Positions 56,036-64,000 of a stretch of DNA of 64,000 nt are shown piece after piece (positions within the stretch are counted from its first letter, which is position 1; the number at the start of each line of letters is the position of its first letter). Under the pieces are notes generated by a model, which was not told where the DNA came from, ran no database searches, and saw only the letters and a list, made by a program, of their open reading frames with translations. This DNA is from Psychrilyobacter atlanticus DSM 19335 (GTDB lineage Bacteria > Fusobacteriota > Fusobacteriia > Fusobacteriales > Fusobacteriaceae). The stretch spans positions 2,262,854-2,326,853 of the forward strand of contig NZ_KE384547.1 in the NCBI RefSeq assembly GCF_000426625.1. Reading direction: 5' to 3'. Made by a program: the position numbers and the translations under genes.

Positions 56036-57385
56036 TTATTTAGTCCACTCCTTCTTAATAAACTGCTTTCCTCTAGCCACTGCTAATGCTCTAGCAGGTA
56101 CATCCTTAGTAATTACCGATCCTGCTCCTATCACTGCTGAATCCCCTATATTTATAGGTGCTACTAATTCTGTATCACTTCCGACAAATACATTTTTCCC
56201 TATTACTGTTTTATGTTTATTAACCCCGTCATAGTTACAAGTTATGGTTCCTGCTCCTATATTGGTCTTTTCACCTATTTCAGCATCTCCTAAATATGTC
56301 AAATGCCCGGCTTTAACGCCTTTTTCTAATGTACATTTTTTAGTTTCAACAAAGTTTCCTATATGTACCTCTTCTTTTAAGTGGGTTTTAGGTCTTAGAT
56401 GAGCAAATGGTCCTATAGTAACTCTATCTTCTACTATTGATTCTTCTATTACTGAAGATTCTATCCTTACATTTCCGCCTATTTTAGAATCTATTATTCT
56501 AGTATTTCCTATGATCTCTGTATTTTCTCCAATAACAGTTTCTCCACAAAGAACTGCTCCTGGATAAACAACTGTATCTTTACCTATCTTTACGCTATCT
56601 TCCACATATGTAGTCTGTGGATCTATTAAAATTGCTCCTTCTTCCATGAGAGCAATGTTTTTTCTCATTCTAAGTACTTTTTCTGCTTGAGCCAGCTGAA
56701 CTTTAGAGTTAACTCCTAAGATCTCCTCATTATCCTCTAAGATAAAACTTTCCACTACTTCTTTCTGCTCTACCTGAATTTTTATTACATCAGTCAAATA
56801 ATATTCCCCTTGGGCATTATTATTATCCATCTTAGATAGTGACTCAAATAACTTTTTACTGTTAAATACATATACACCTGCATTTACTTCTTTTATCGCC
56901 TGAATTTCAAAATCAGCTTCTTTTTGCTCTACTATGGCTTTTACAAGACCATCTTTTTTTACTATCCTTCCGTATCCAAAAGGATCTTCATAGACAGATG
57001 TTAAAATAGTTGTAACTGCCTTGGTAGCTATATGTTTATCATAAAGTTTTTTTAGTGTTTCTGATCTCAATAGTGGTGTATCTCCACACACTACCATTAC
57101 ATCTCCATCATAGTCCTTTAATACATCTTTTGCCATCATTACTGCATGCCCTGTACCTAACTGTTCCTCTTGAACAACATAGGTATTTTCTTCTCCTGCA
57201 TTTTTCAAAACAATGTCTTTTTTATGACCTAATATTAATATGTTTTTTTCTACTTTTAATTCATCTAATATATTAATTATTTTTTTTACCATTGGTATTC
57301 CGTTAACTTTGTGAACAACCTTTGGTAAGTTAGAATTCATCCTTGTACCTTTTCCTGCCGCTAATATAAGTGAAACTAATTTCAT
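56036..57385 (-). CDS. glmU: Bifunctional UDP-N-acetylglucosamine synthase
   Basis: A 449-residue enzyme acetylating glucosamine-1-phosphate and then uridylating it to UDP-GlcNAc. The N-terminal transferase has [13 protein letters not shown] and VVCGDTPLL; the C-terminal half (from about 250) is a hexapeptide-repeat beta helix ([34 protein letters not shown]) carrying the acetyltransferase site. It supplies precursor for peptidoglycan and lipopolysaccharide. Confidence 0.96.
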   Translation of the reverse strand: MKLVSLILAAGKGTRMNSNLPKVVHKVNGIPMVKKIINILDELKVEKNILILGHKKDIVLKNAGEENTYVVQEEQLGTGHAVMMAKDVLKDYDGDVMVVCGDTPLLRSETLKKLYDKHIATKAVTTILTSVYEDPFGYGRIVKKDGLVKAIVEQKEADFEIQAIKEVNAGVYVFNSKKLFESLSKMDNNNAQGEYYLTDVIKIQVEQKEVVESFILEDNEEILGVNSKVQLAQAEKVLRMRKNIALMEEGAILIDPQTTYVEDSVKIGKDTVVYPGAVLCGETVIGENTEIIGNTRIIDSKIGGNVRIESSVIEESIVEDRVTIGPFAHLRPKTHLKEEVHIGNFVETKKCTLEKGVKAGHLTYLGDAEIGEKTNIGAGTITCNYDGVNKHKTVIGKNVFVGSDTELVAPINIGDSAVIGAGSVITKDVPARALAVARGKQFIKKEWTK

Positions 57386-57552
57386 CCTTCATCACCCCTC
57401 AGTTCATTACCTAGAAGTATAGCATATTCGTCAGAATTTTTCAATTTTTTAAGAACTACTTTACATTTCAGTATTTTGATCAACCACACTCTATTTATAC
57501 TTAAATAATGATATCTTTATTCTTCTTTAATTTCATATAAATTTAAGGTATT

Positions 57553-57586
57553 ATAAAAAAAGTCAGCGAAATTCGCTGACTTTTTA
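57553..57586 (-). terminator. Terminator of the hydrogenase operon
   Basis: AGTCAGCGAA / TTCGCTGACT, A-run left and T-run right, directly after the hydA stop codon. Confidence 0.85.
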
Positions 57587-57588
57587 TT

Positions 57589-59346
57589 TTATATTTTATG
57601 CTTTGGAAAATATTTAGTATGTAATAACTTATGAGCTTTATGACTCAATGGTTTGTCTAAATAATTTTCATAGATTGACTGTACAAATTTATTTTCATGA
57701 GATTTTCTTATGATTTTCTCATCATCTATATTTTGAAGTCCTTCTGCTCTCTTAGTAACTATACTGAAATCTCCGTGATGGTAAGGTTGTCCCCCTCCAC
57801 CTACGCATCCACCTTTACATGCCATTATTTCTATAGCATGATAATTAGCTTCTCCTGCTCTTATCATATCTAACATCTTTCTAGCTTCTCCTAAACCATG
57901 AGCTATTCCGATATTAAGGTCTAAGTCTCCTACTTTTACAGTAGCTGATCTGAATCCTTCAAATCCTCTTAAAGCTTTGAAATCAACGTTTTCTAAAGTT
58001 TCTCCAGTTACCCATTCATATGCAGTTCTAGTCGCGGCTTCAATTACCCCACCAGTTCTACCGAATATAACTCCAGCTCCTGTGTATTCTCCTAATGGAT
58101 TATCAAACTCTGAATTTTCTAATATTCCTAGATCTATATTAGCCTGCTTTAATAACTTAGCTAATTCTCTAGTTGAGATTGAATAATCTACATCTGGATT
58201 TCCATCCACTTTAAATTCATCTCTAGAAGTTTCGTATTTTTTAGCTAGACATGGCATTACAGATACTACAATAAGATCTTCCCTTGCAATTCCCTCTTCC
58301 TTAGCCCAGATACCTTTAGCAATTGCACCAAACATTTGTTGAGGTGATTTAGCTGAAGATGGTACATCTAACATATCAGGATAGTTATGCTCGAAGAACT
58401 TTACCCATGCCGGGCAGCAAGAAGTTAACAATGGTAATTTTACATCTTTATCTCCTGCTAAAAATCTTTCTAATCTATCTTTAAATTCAGAAGCTTCTTC
58501 CATTATAGTAAGGTCAGCAGCCCAGTTAGTATCGAATACTTGATCAAATCCTAATTGTCTAAGTCCTGTTACCATTCTACCTTCTACATTTACTCCTGGT
58601 TCCTCTCCAAATTCTTCACCTAAAGCTACTCTTACAGCTGGTGCAACTTGTACTATTACTTTTTTCTTAGGATCAGCTAAGTCTTTAACTAACTTCCAAG
58701 TATGATCATTTTCATGTAGTGCCCCTACTGGACATACAGCTACACATTGACCACAGTAAGTACATACACTGTCTTCTAAGTTTTGTTCAAATGCCGGTGC
58801 AACTACTGAATCAAATCCTCTATTTACTCCTGATAATGCTCCTACAGTCTGAACATCATTACACATAGTTTCACATCTTCTACACATGATACACTTATCC
58901 ATATCTCTTATGATAGAAGGTGAGTAGTCAGATCTATAAGTTGACATTTCTCCTTCAAATCTTACCTCTCTTACACCTAATTGAATAGCTAAGTCCTGTA
59001 ACTCACACTCTCCATTTTTAGAACATGCTAAACAGTCCTTAGGGTGATCCGATAATAATAATTCCATTATAGTTCTTCTTTTTTGCATTACATTCATTGT
59101 ATTAGTTTTTACTACCATTCCCTCGTGAACTGGTGTAGCGCAAGAAGGTGCTAAGTTTCTTCTTCCTTCAACCTCTACAACACATATTCTACATGATGCA
59201 CAATCATTTTTATAACCATTTCCACCAATTTGTAAATGACATAATGTAGGAATAGAAATTCCTAATGATTCTGCAGCGGAAAGTATCGTTGCTCCCTTGG
59301 GAACTTCTATTGATTTACCATCTATGATAACGTTTATTAATTCCAT
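57589..59346 (-). CDS. hydA: [FeFe] hydrogenase catalytic subunit (bifurcating type, HydA/HndD)
   Basis: About 585 residues. The N-terminus holds a [2Fe-2S] ferredoxin domain (CASCRICVVEV), a His/Cys-ligated cluster (HPKDCLACSKNGECELQ), then two [4Fe-4S] motifs (CIMCRRCETMC; CTYCGQCVAVCP). H-cluster motifs are L1 TSCCPAW, L2 MPCLAKKYE and L3 MACKGGCVGGGGQP. A C-terminal small-subunit-like tail ends KAHKLLHTKY. It produces or consumes H2. ATG 59346 and GTG 59361 are both possible starts; the GGGAG site fits neither perfectly (too far from ATG, too close to GTG). Confidence 0.93.
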   Translation of the reverse strand: MELINVIIDGKSIEVPKGATILSAAESLGISIPTLCHLQIGGNGYKNDCASCRICVVEVEGRRNLAPSCATPVHEGMVVKTNTMNVMQKRRTIMELLLSDHPKDCLACSKNGECELQDLAIQLGVREVRFEGEMSTYRSDYSPSIIRDMDKCIMCRRCETMCNDVQTVGALSGVNRGFDSVVAPAFEQNLEDSVCTYCGQCVAVCPVGALHENDHTWKLVKDLADPKKKVIVQVAPAVRVALGEEFGEEPGVNVEGRMVTGLRQLGFDQVFDTNWAADLTIMEEASEFKDRLERFLAGDKDVKLPLLTSCCPAWVKFFEHNYPDMLDVPSSAKSPQQMFGAIAKGIWAKEEGIAREDLIVVSVMPCLAKKYETSRDEFKVDGNPDVDYSISTRELAKLLKQANIDLGILENSEFDNPLGEYTGAGVIFGRTGGVIEAATRTAYEWVTGETLENVDFKALRGFEGFRSATVKVGDLDLNIGIAHGLGEARKMLDMIRAGEANYHAIEIMACKGGCVGGGGQPYHHGDFSIVTKRAEGLQNIDDEKIIRKSHENKFVQSIYENYLDKPLSHKAHKLLHTKYFPKHKI

Positions 59347-59407
59347 TGGTTTTTTACACACTCCCTTTTTTAGAATAGGTACAAGACACTATCCTTCTTA
59401 ATTTTGA

Positions 59408-61195
59408 TTACCCTCTATCTATCGCTCCAAATTTACATTTATCATAACAAGCTCCACACTTGATACATTTTTCAGCATCGATTACATGCATCTCTTTAAC
59501 CTTTCCTGCAATACAATTAACCGGGCATACTCTAGCACATGCTGTACATCCGATACACTTGTCGTTGATTGAATAAGTCAATAGATCTTCACATGATCCT
59601 GCTGGACATTTTTTATCTACTACATGGGCTACATATTCATCCCAGAAATTATTTAAAGTTGAAAGGATAGGGTTAGGAGCAGTTTGACCTAATCCACATA
59701 ATGATGTATCCTTTATAGTTTCAGATAATTCTTTTAATAACTCAAGGTCTTTCATAGTTCCATTTCCTTTAGTTATTTTTTCCAACATCTCTAATAACCT
59801 CTTGTTTCCAATTCTACATGGTGTACATTTTCCACAAGATTCTTCTACTGTAAATTCTAAATAGAACTTAGATACAGCAACCATACAGTCATCTTCATCT
59901 AGTACAATCATTCCACCAGATCCCATCATCGATCCGATAGCTGTCAATGAATCAAAATCAATTTTAACATCTAAATCTTTTTCAGTAAGACATCCACCAG
60001 ATGGTCCTCCTGTTTGAACAGCTTTAAATTTCTTTCCATTTCTAATTCCGCCACCAATCTCAAAGATTACCTCTCTAAGGGTAGTTCCCATAGGTACTTC
60101 TACTAAACCTACATTATTTATTTTTCCTGCTAAAGCAAATACCTTAGTTCCAGATGATTTTTCTGTTCCTATACCTTTATACCATTCTCCACCATTTAAG
60201 ATGATCTCTGGAATATTAGCAAAAGTCTCTACATTGTTTACATTTGTTGGTTTTCCCCAGTATCCAGATTCAGCTGGGAATGGAGGTTTTGAAGTAGGTT
60301 CTCCTCTTTCTCCTTCCATTGAATGAATAAGAGCAGTCTCTTCACCACATACAAATGCTCCAGCTCCATATTTAATCTCGATATCAAAATCAAATCCTGA
60401 ATTTAAGATATTATCCCCTAACATCCCATATTCTTTAGCTTGAGCCATTGCGTTTTTCAATCTGTTTATAGCTAATGGATATTCAGCTCTTATATAAACC
60501 AATCCTTTAGTTGCACCAGTAGAATATCCACAAATTGCCATTGCTTCGATTACAGAGTGGGCATCTCCTTCTAGGATAGATCTATCCATAAATGCTCCGG
60601 GATCTCCCTCATCAGCATTACATACTACATATTTTTGATCCGCATCATTATTTAATGCAAATTGCCATTTTAAACCTGTAGGGAATCCTCCTCCCCCTCT
60701 TCCACGGAGACCAGATAACTTCATTTCATCGATTACCTCTTGCTGAGTCATCTCTGTTAATACTTTACCTAATGCCTGGTATCCTCTATTTCCAAAATAC
60801 TCATTGATATTTTCTGGATCTATTAATCCACAGTTTCTAAGAGCTATTCTTTTTTGTTTTTTATAAAATTCCATATGATCAGAATCTTCTATTCTTTTTT
60901 TAGTAACAGGGTCTCTAAATAATAAAGTTTCTATTTTTTCACCTTTAATCAGATCTTCTTCTACTATTCTACCAGCGTCCTCAGGTTTCACTTCTACATA
61001 AAATGTGTTGTCAGGAACGATCTTTACGATTGGTCCTTTTTCACAAAATCCAAAACATCCCGTTTTGATTACCTGTACTTCTTCATTCATACCTTTTTCT
61101 ACCAGTAAACTTTCTATATTCTCAGCTATTGCTCCACCTTTTGATGATAAACAGCCTGTCCCTCCACAAATTAGGACATGTTTCTTATAAGCCAT
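59408..61195 (-). CDS. hydB: Bifurcating hydrogenase NuoF-like subunit (HydB/HndC)
   Basis: About 595 residues. An N-terminal thioredoxin-like [2Fe-2S] domain (CGGTGCLSS; TGCFGFCEKGP) precedes the FMN/NADH domain (GLRGRGGGGFPTGLKW, CNADEGDPGAFMDRS), the ESCGKCTPCR cluster and two C-terminal ferredoxin motifs (CIGCTACARVCP, CIKCGACYDKC). This is where NADH and flavin-based electron bifurcation take place. Start at ATG 61195 with AGGAGG; a TTG just before it is out of position. Located between the HndB-like gene and hydA. Confidence 0.94.
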   Translation of the reverse strand: MAYKKHVLICGGTGCLSSKGGAIAENIESLLVEKGMNEEVQVIKTGCFGFCEKGPIVKIVPDNTFYVEVKPEDAGRIVEEDLIKGEKIETLLFRDPVTKKRIEDSDHMEFYKKQKRIALRNCGLIDPENINEYFGNRGYQALGKVLTEMTQQEVIDEMKLSGLRGRGGGGFPTGLKWQFALNNDADQKYVVCNADEGDPGAFMDRSILEGDAHSVIEAMAICGYSTGATKGLVYIRAEYPLAINRLKNAMAQAKEYGMLGDNILNSGFDFDIEIKYGAGAFVCGEETALIHSMEGERGEPTSKPPFPAESGYWGKPTNVNNVETFANIPEIILNGGEWYKGIGTEKSSGTKVFALAGKINNVGLVEVPMGTTLREVIFEIGGGIRNGKKFKAVQTGGPSGGCLTEKDLDVKIDFDSLTAIGSMMGSGGMIVLDEDDCMVAVSKFYLEFTVEESCGKCTPCRIGNKRLLEMLEKITKGNGTMKDLELLKELSETIKDTSLCGLGQTAPNPILSTLNNFWDEYVAHVVDKKCPAGSCEDLLTYSINDKCIGCTACARVCPVNCIAGKVKEMHVIDAEKCIKCGACYDKCKFGAIDRG

Positions 61196-61213
61196 CAATT
61201 TTACCTCCTAAAA

Positions 61214-61627
61214 TTAGTGATTACATCTTTTGGTACCATTATTGTCTACTAAAAACTCCTCTATTTCAGAAGTGTCTTTAAGGTATTTTTTTATCAATCT
61301 AATAGCTTCATTAGAATCCACATTTCCAAAAACTACATTTCCCTTATCAGGAATAATAATTTCTAAACTTGGAAGTTTCCCTCCATACCCTAAAAATTCC
61401 GTTTTATACAGAGCTACATTTTCTATATCTTCCGTTTCAATCATATCAACTATAGATTTTATAACTAAGTCGGCATTTTTTATAGCAGTTTCATCTTTCG
61501 ATGATACTCCCACCTTTATCTTAATTACATTCTCTAAATCTTTTCATTTTTTTCTGATTTTTATTAACTCTTCACACTCTTTTGCTTTTTTTAATAATTC
61601 TTCCATTGAAGTTATCTTTTTAGACAT
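61214..61627 (-). CDS. HndB-like thioredoxin-fold subunit, interrupted by in-frame UGA and lacking cluster cysteines
   Basis: Third gene of an hnd-type operon, where HndB, a small [2Fe-2S] thioredoxin-fold protein, is expected. A ribosome site GGGGGGATC precedes ATG 61627; the frame reads MSKKITSMEELLKKAKECEE, then ...KIRKK, TGA (61544-61546, codon 28) and continues in frame KDLENVIKIKVGVSS to 61214. A GTG start at 61513 would cut into the first beta strand. The usual ligand sites (MGTCG-like; TGCIGLC-like) read VGVSSKDETA and TEFLGYGGKL, so no [2Fe-2S] cluster is possible. The rest of the domain (IIIPDKGNVVFGNV) is well preserved. Confidence 0.7.
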
Positions 61628-61644
61628 CTTTTGATCCCCCCATT

Positions 61645-62124
61645 TTAATTAAACTTTGCTAAGATCCCATCGATATCACGGGCTTCATCTTTACCAAATA
61701 CCTCTTCACCAACTAATACAACAGGTGCTAATCCACAAGCTCCTACGCATCTTAAAGCATCTATTGAATATAATCCATCTAGTGTTGTTTCCCCTGCTTT
61801 AATTCCTAATTTATTTTCTAATTCTTTTAAAACTTTATCTGCTCCTCTTACGAAACAAGCTGTTCCCATACAAACAGAGATAGGATACTTCCCCTTAGGA
61901 GTCATCGTAAAGAATGAATAAAAACTTACTACTCCATATATTTTAGCTAAAGGTAGATCTAACCTGTCAGCAATAAACTCTTGAATCTCCGTTGGAAGAT
62001 ATCCAAATATTTCTTGAGCCTTATGTAGAACTGATATTAGTGCTCCATTTTTTTCAGGTAATCCAATTATAAATTCATCTAATTGTTTAAAACATTCTTG
62101 CTTTAACGTGTTTTTACAAGACAT
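61645..62124 (-). CDS. hydC: Bifurcating hydrogenase NuoE-like subunit (HydC/HndA)
   Basis: A 159-residue thioredoxin-like [2Fe-2S] protein. SVLHKAQEIFGYLP and GVVSFYSFFTMTPKG are typical of NuoE, with cluster cysteines in CMGTACFVRGAD and RCVGACGLAPV. It transfers electrons within the HydABC complex. First gene of the operon, AAGGAGGAG before the ATG and promoter at 62201-62229. Confidence 0.94.
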   Translation of the reverse strand: MSCKNTLKQECFKQLDEFIIGLPEKNGALISVLHKAQEIFGYLPTEIQEFIADRLDLPLAKIYGVVSFYSFFTMTPKGKYPISVCMGTACFVRGADKVLKELENKLGIKAGETTLDGLYSIDALRCVGACGLAPVVLVGEEVFGKDEARDIDGILAKFN

Positions 62125-62200
62125 TTTTGCTCCTCCTTCTAATTATAAATCAATTACGTTAACCATAATTTCTTAGTTATTAATTTCACTTTACAATGAC

Positions 62201-62229
62201 ATTATACCGTATTTCCACTTTTTTGTTAA
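62201..62229 (-). promoter_or_regulatory. Promoter of the hydrogenase operon
   Basis: On the minus strand TTAACA, 17 bases, TATAAT. The -35 sequence reads TTAACAA, similar to half of a Rex (NADH sensor) site; no second half was seen. The remaining gap 62230-62680 is AT-rich and shows no gene. Confidence 0.6.
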
Positions 62230-62688
62230 GCTCTTTTGCGTCAAAGTGTTTGCAAAACAAACAGTCCAGCCTATATTTAGAGCATCAAACTAATTAATAA
62301 TTAAGTTGTAATCTTTCAATACTTAAAAACCAAATAACTTTAAAATCTAAAACAAATTGCCTTTTTCTTTTTAAATATCAATTTGTGATCATTTAAATAA
62401 ACATTTGAAACAAAATTTATCCTTAATGTTATACCATTCTATTTTATAAATACCTTTTTTCTTTTTTCTTAAATTTAAATTAAACTTTTATTCTAAACAT
62501 TTTTTTTATTTTCTAAGGAAATTATAATTTTTTTAGTTTATATTTTAGCTATTTTCTTTTTCATAAATAATTAAAATTTCATATTCTCTGCTCATTATTT
62601 TCAATATACTCTAATTCGTATTTTAATTTCCACTGTATCCGACAAAATACCAGTTATTTTTCTAAAAAATAATTTTTTGCATAAAAAA

Positions 62689-62723
62689 ATAAGGGTTACT
62701 ACAACTTAATGCTGTAACCCTTA
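62689..62723 (-). terminator. Terminator of the J-domain gene
   Basis: ATAAGGGTTAC / GTAACCCTTAT; the minus strand continues into A/T-rich sequence with a T-run. It touches the stop codon at 62727. Confidence 0.75.
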
Positions 62724-62726
62724 TTA

Positions 62727-63251
62727 TTATTTCAAATTTTCATACGCTTCATTTATTTGTTTAAACTTTGCTTCATATTTATTTCTTGTTGTTTCGTCTA
62801 AGTTGTTAGCTTTATCTGGATGATATTTTCTTGCCATCCCTCTATAAGCTTTCTTTATTTCTTCTGGAGTGGCATCCTTATTTACTCCTAATTCAGCATA
62901 ATATTTATCCTTATTTACAACATAACCAGGATGACCGCCATTTGTTTGTCTTTGGTAGTTCCCATAGTTTCCTCCTGCTGCCTGTCTGAAAAAATCCTCA
63001 AAATCCTGAGTATTGCCAGAATTTTTACTTTTATAATAATATGTTCTTGTATTTCTTTGAGGCTGCTTTTTTCCAAATATCATCCTCAATACAATCAATA
63101 TAATAATAACCGGTAAAAATGTAATAAAAGCTGATCCCAAAAAGAAAATTATAACTGAAACTATTGCTATTATCGGTAATGCTCTTAAAGTATTTTTTAA
63201 TCCTGTAAATAGCAGCGACATTGCAGCTATAAACGCTAATATGTAAATCAT
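62727..63251 (-). CDS. Membrane-anchored J-domain protein
   Basis: A 174-residue protein. The N-terminal 60 residues form two to three hydrophobic helices ([33 protein letters not shown]), then a Gly/Asn/Gln-rich linker and a C-terminal J-domain ([20 protein letters not shown] with the HPD motif in KYHPDKANN). It would recruit DnaK to the membrane. It is not the full DnaJ: there is no zinc-finger domain. Single gene with its own terminator. Confidence 0.88.
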   Translation of the reverse strand: MIYILAFIAAMSLLFTGLKNTLRALPIIAIVSVIIFFLGSAFITFLPVIIILIVLRMIFGKKQPQRNTRTYYYKSKNSGNTQDFEDFFRQAAGGNYGNYQRQTNGGHPGYVVNKDKYYAELGVNKDATPEEIKKAYRGMARKYHPDKANNLDETTRNKYEAKFKQINEAYENLK

Positions 63252-63442
63252 TTTTTTATTCCTCCTAGATCTCTCATAAGTTTTTTATAACTAAAGATCT
63301 CATCACAATTTTGAACAAACAAATTCTATATCTTTCCTTTTTTATTCCTATAAAATTTATATTTTTAACTCACTAACCTAAATTCATAACACATTTAGTA
63401 TCTAAACATTATACCTTTATTTACAAAAAGTGTCAAATATAT

Positions 63443-63467
63443 AAAAAAATCAGGAAAAGATCCTGAT
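63443..63467 (-). terminator. Terminator of the rRNA operon
   Basis: ATCAGGA / TCCTGAT with AAAGA loop; seven T on the minus strand. Confidence 0.8.
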
Positions 63468-63479
63468 TAAAATTTTATT

Positions 63480-63555
63480 TGGTGGAGATAAGCGGGGTCG
63501 AACCGCTGACCTCCGCAGTGCAAGTGCGGCGCTCTCCCAACTGAGCTATATCCCC
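63480..63555 (-). tRNA. tRNA-Ala (anticodon TGC)
   Basis: Minus strand GGGGATATAGCTCAG..., anticodon arm CCGCACTTGCACTGCGG, T-loop GGTTCGACCCC, encoded CCA. Last gene of the rRNA operon. Confidence 0.95.
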
Positions 63556-63562
63556 AAATTGA

Positions 63563-63680
63563 GTTTAGCAAGTTCCTATCCTCCCAAGGGGCTGCCCCCT
63601 AAGTACTTTCGGCGTATATGGACTTAACTTCTGGGTTCGGAATGTGACCAGGTGTATCCCCATAGCTATTCTTGCTAAAC
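63563..63680 (-). rRNA. 5S ribosomal RNA, distal copy
   Basis: Minus strand 118 bases, closing stem GTTTAGCAAG / CTTGCTAAAC, with CACCTGGTCACATTCCGAAC, AAGTTAAGTCC, CGCCGAAAGTACTT and GGGAGGATAGGAA. Confidence 0.95.
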
Positions 63681-63683
63681 ATA

Positions 63684-63759
63684 TGGCGCTTCTTACAGGA
63701 CTTGAACCTGTGACAACTCGATTAACAGTCGAGCGCTCTACCAACTGAGCTAAAGAAGC
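63684..63759 (-). tRNA. tRNA-Asn (anticodon GTT)
   Basis: Minus strand GCTTCTTTAGCTCAGTTGG..., anticodon arm CTCGACTGTTAATCGAG, T-loop GGTTCAAGTCC, encoded CCA. Lies between two 5S genes. Confidence 0.95.
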
Positions 63760-63770
63760 ATTTTGAAAGA

Positions 63771-63886
63771 CTTGGCAAGTTCCTATCCTCCCAAGGGGCT
63801 GCCCCCTAAGTACTTTCGGCGTTTACGGACTTAACTTCTGGGTTCGGAATGTGACCAGGTGTACCCCCGTAGCTTTTCTTACCAAG
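63771..63886 (-). rRNA. 5S ribosomal RNA, proximal copy
   Basis: Minus strand 116 bases, closing stem CTTGGTAAG / CTTGCCAAG. It differs from the distal copy mainly in paired positions. A 23S gene should lie beyond the right edge; 63887-64000 is spacer. Confidence 0.95.
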
Positions 63887-64000
63887 CTTACTTTCTTATT
63901 GAATATTGTTATCACAAAACCCTTGATTTATTAAATAAATCTTAGTGTTTTGGTGATGACCTTTACGGTTAAACATTCAAAACTATATAATAATGTTTTT

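Noticed and set aside
42818..61546. UGA read as tryptophan (alternative genetic code)
   Set aside because: ruvC ends in TGA at its expected length and tryptophans in the window are encoded by TGG, so UGA acts as a stop.
61500..61546. Selenocysteine at the HndB UGA
   Set aside because: No stable hairpin follows the codon, the position is in a linker and not at a redox site, and no selenium genes are in the window.
61540..61560. Programmed frameshift at the A7 run in hndB
   Set aside because: Both sides are already in the same frame, and a shift of -1 or +1 meets a stop within nine codons.
59408..62124. Complex I (nuoEFG) operon
   Set aside because: The third large gene has the three H-cluster motifs of [FeFe] hydrogenase, and no membrane subunits follow.

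Overview
The window looks like a chromosomal segment of a low-GC anaerobic bacterium of the Fusobacteriota, perhaps Ilyobacter/Propionigenium/Psychrilyobacter-like; the genus is inference only. It combines Gram-negative envelope genes (heptose-7-phosphate kinase, MipA-type outer membrane protein) with a clostridial style of metabolism and regulation: an Rnf complex ordered CDGEAB, an electron-bifurcating [FeFe] hydrogenase, a lysine riboswitch, a SAM-I riboswitch and ECF transport. No prophage, integrase, transposase or CRISPR array is visible.

0.3-12 kb: manC, an ABC-F ATPase with a degenerate second nucleotide site, then the acetylase branch of diaminopimelate synthesis. The genes lysC-asd-dapA-dapB-dapH, then the aminotransferase and dapF, follow a lysine riboswitch with its own terminator. 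A divergent M20 peptidase is the likely N-acetyl-diaminopimelate deacetylase that completes the branch. 12-17 kb: a sigma factor/PIN-PhoH pair, ruvC, an orphan soluble histidine kinase, trmL and a lytic transglycosylase. 17-20 kb: rubredoxin and rubrerythrin divergent from a MarR regulator, all lying between two direct copies of a ~150-bp repeat, then sixA and a short unannotated gene. 20-27 kb: ddl, a flavodiiron protein, glyA behind an attenuator-like leader, a methyltransferase and the serine symporter sstT. 27-36 kb: a flavoprotein, a Na/Pi cotransporter, hydG with its small regulator-like partner, a NUDIX pair, recQ and a DMT permease.

36-42 kb: the rnfCDGEAB operon (minus strand), whose promoter carries an inverted repeat over the -35 box. 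41.7-45.6 kb: a dprA-like gene that appears interrupted by an in-frame UGA, ispF, rfaE1 and mipA. 45.6-50.2 kb: a SAM-I riboswitch controlling an ECF transporter (S, fused A-A, T) and metK, a probable methionine uptake and activation operon. 50.3-57.4 kb (minus): tuf behind tRNA-Tyr, a COG0731 radical SAM protein, yvcK, tsaC, prs and glmU. 57.5-62.2 kb (minus): the hndABCD-type hydrogenase operon; its HndB-like gene has an in-frame UGA and lacks the cluster cysteines. 62.7-64 kb: a J-domain protein and the distal end of a ribosomal RNA operon with two 5S genes, tRNA-Asn and tRNA-Ala.

Redox energy conservation links much of the window: the bifurcating hydrogenase handles ferredoxin and NADH together, Rnf couples ferredoxin:NAD oxidoreduction to an ion gradient, HydG helps build the H-cluster, and FprA, rubredoxin and rubrerythrin remove O2, NO and peroxide. 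Dispersed features with no standard explanation are a small palindromic repeat (core GCAACGTGACGTTGC), the ~150-bp duplication and the two in-frame UGA codons.
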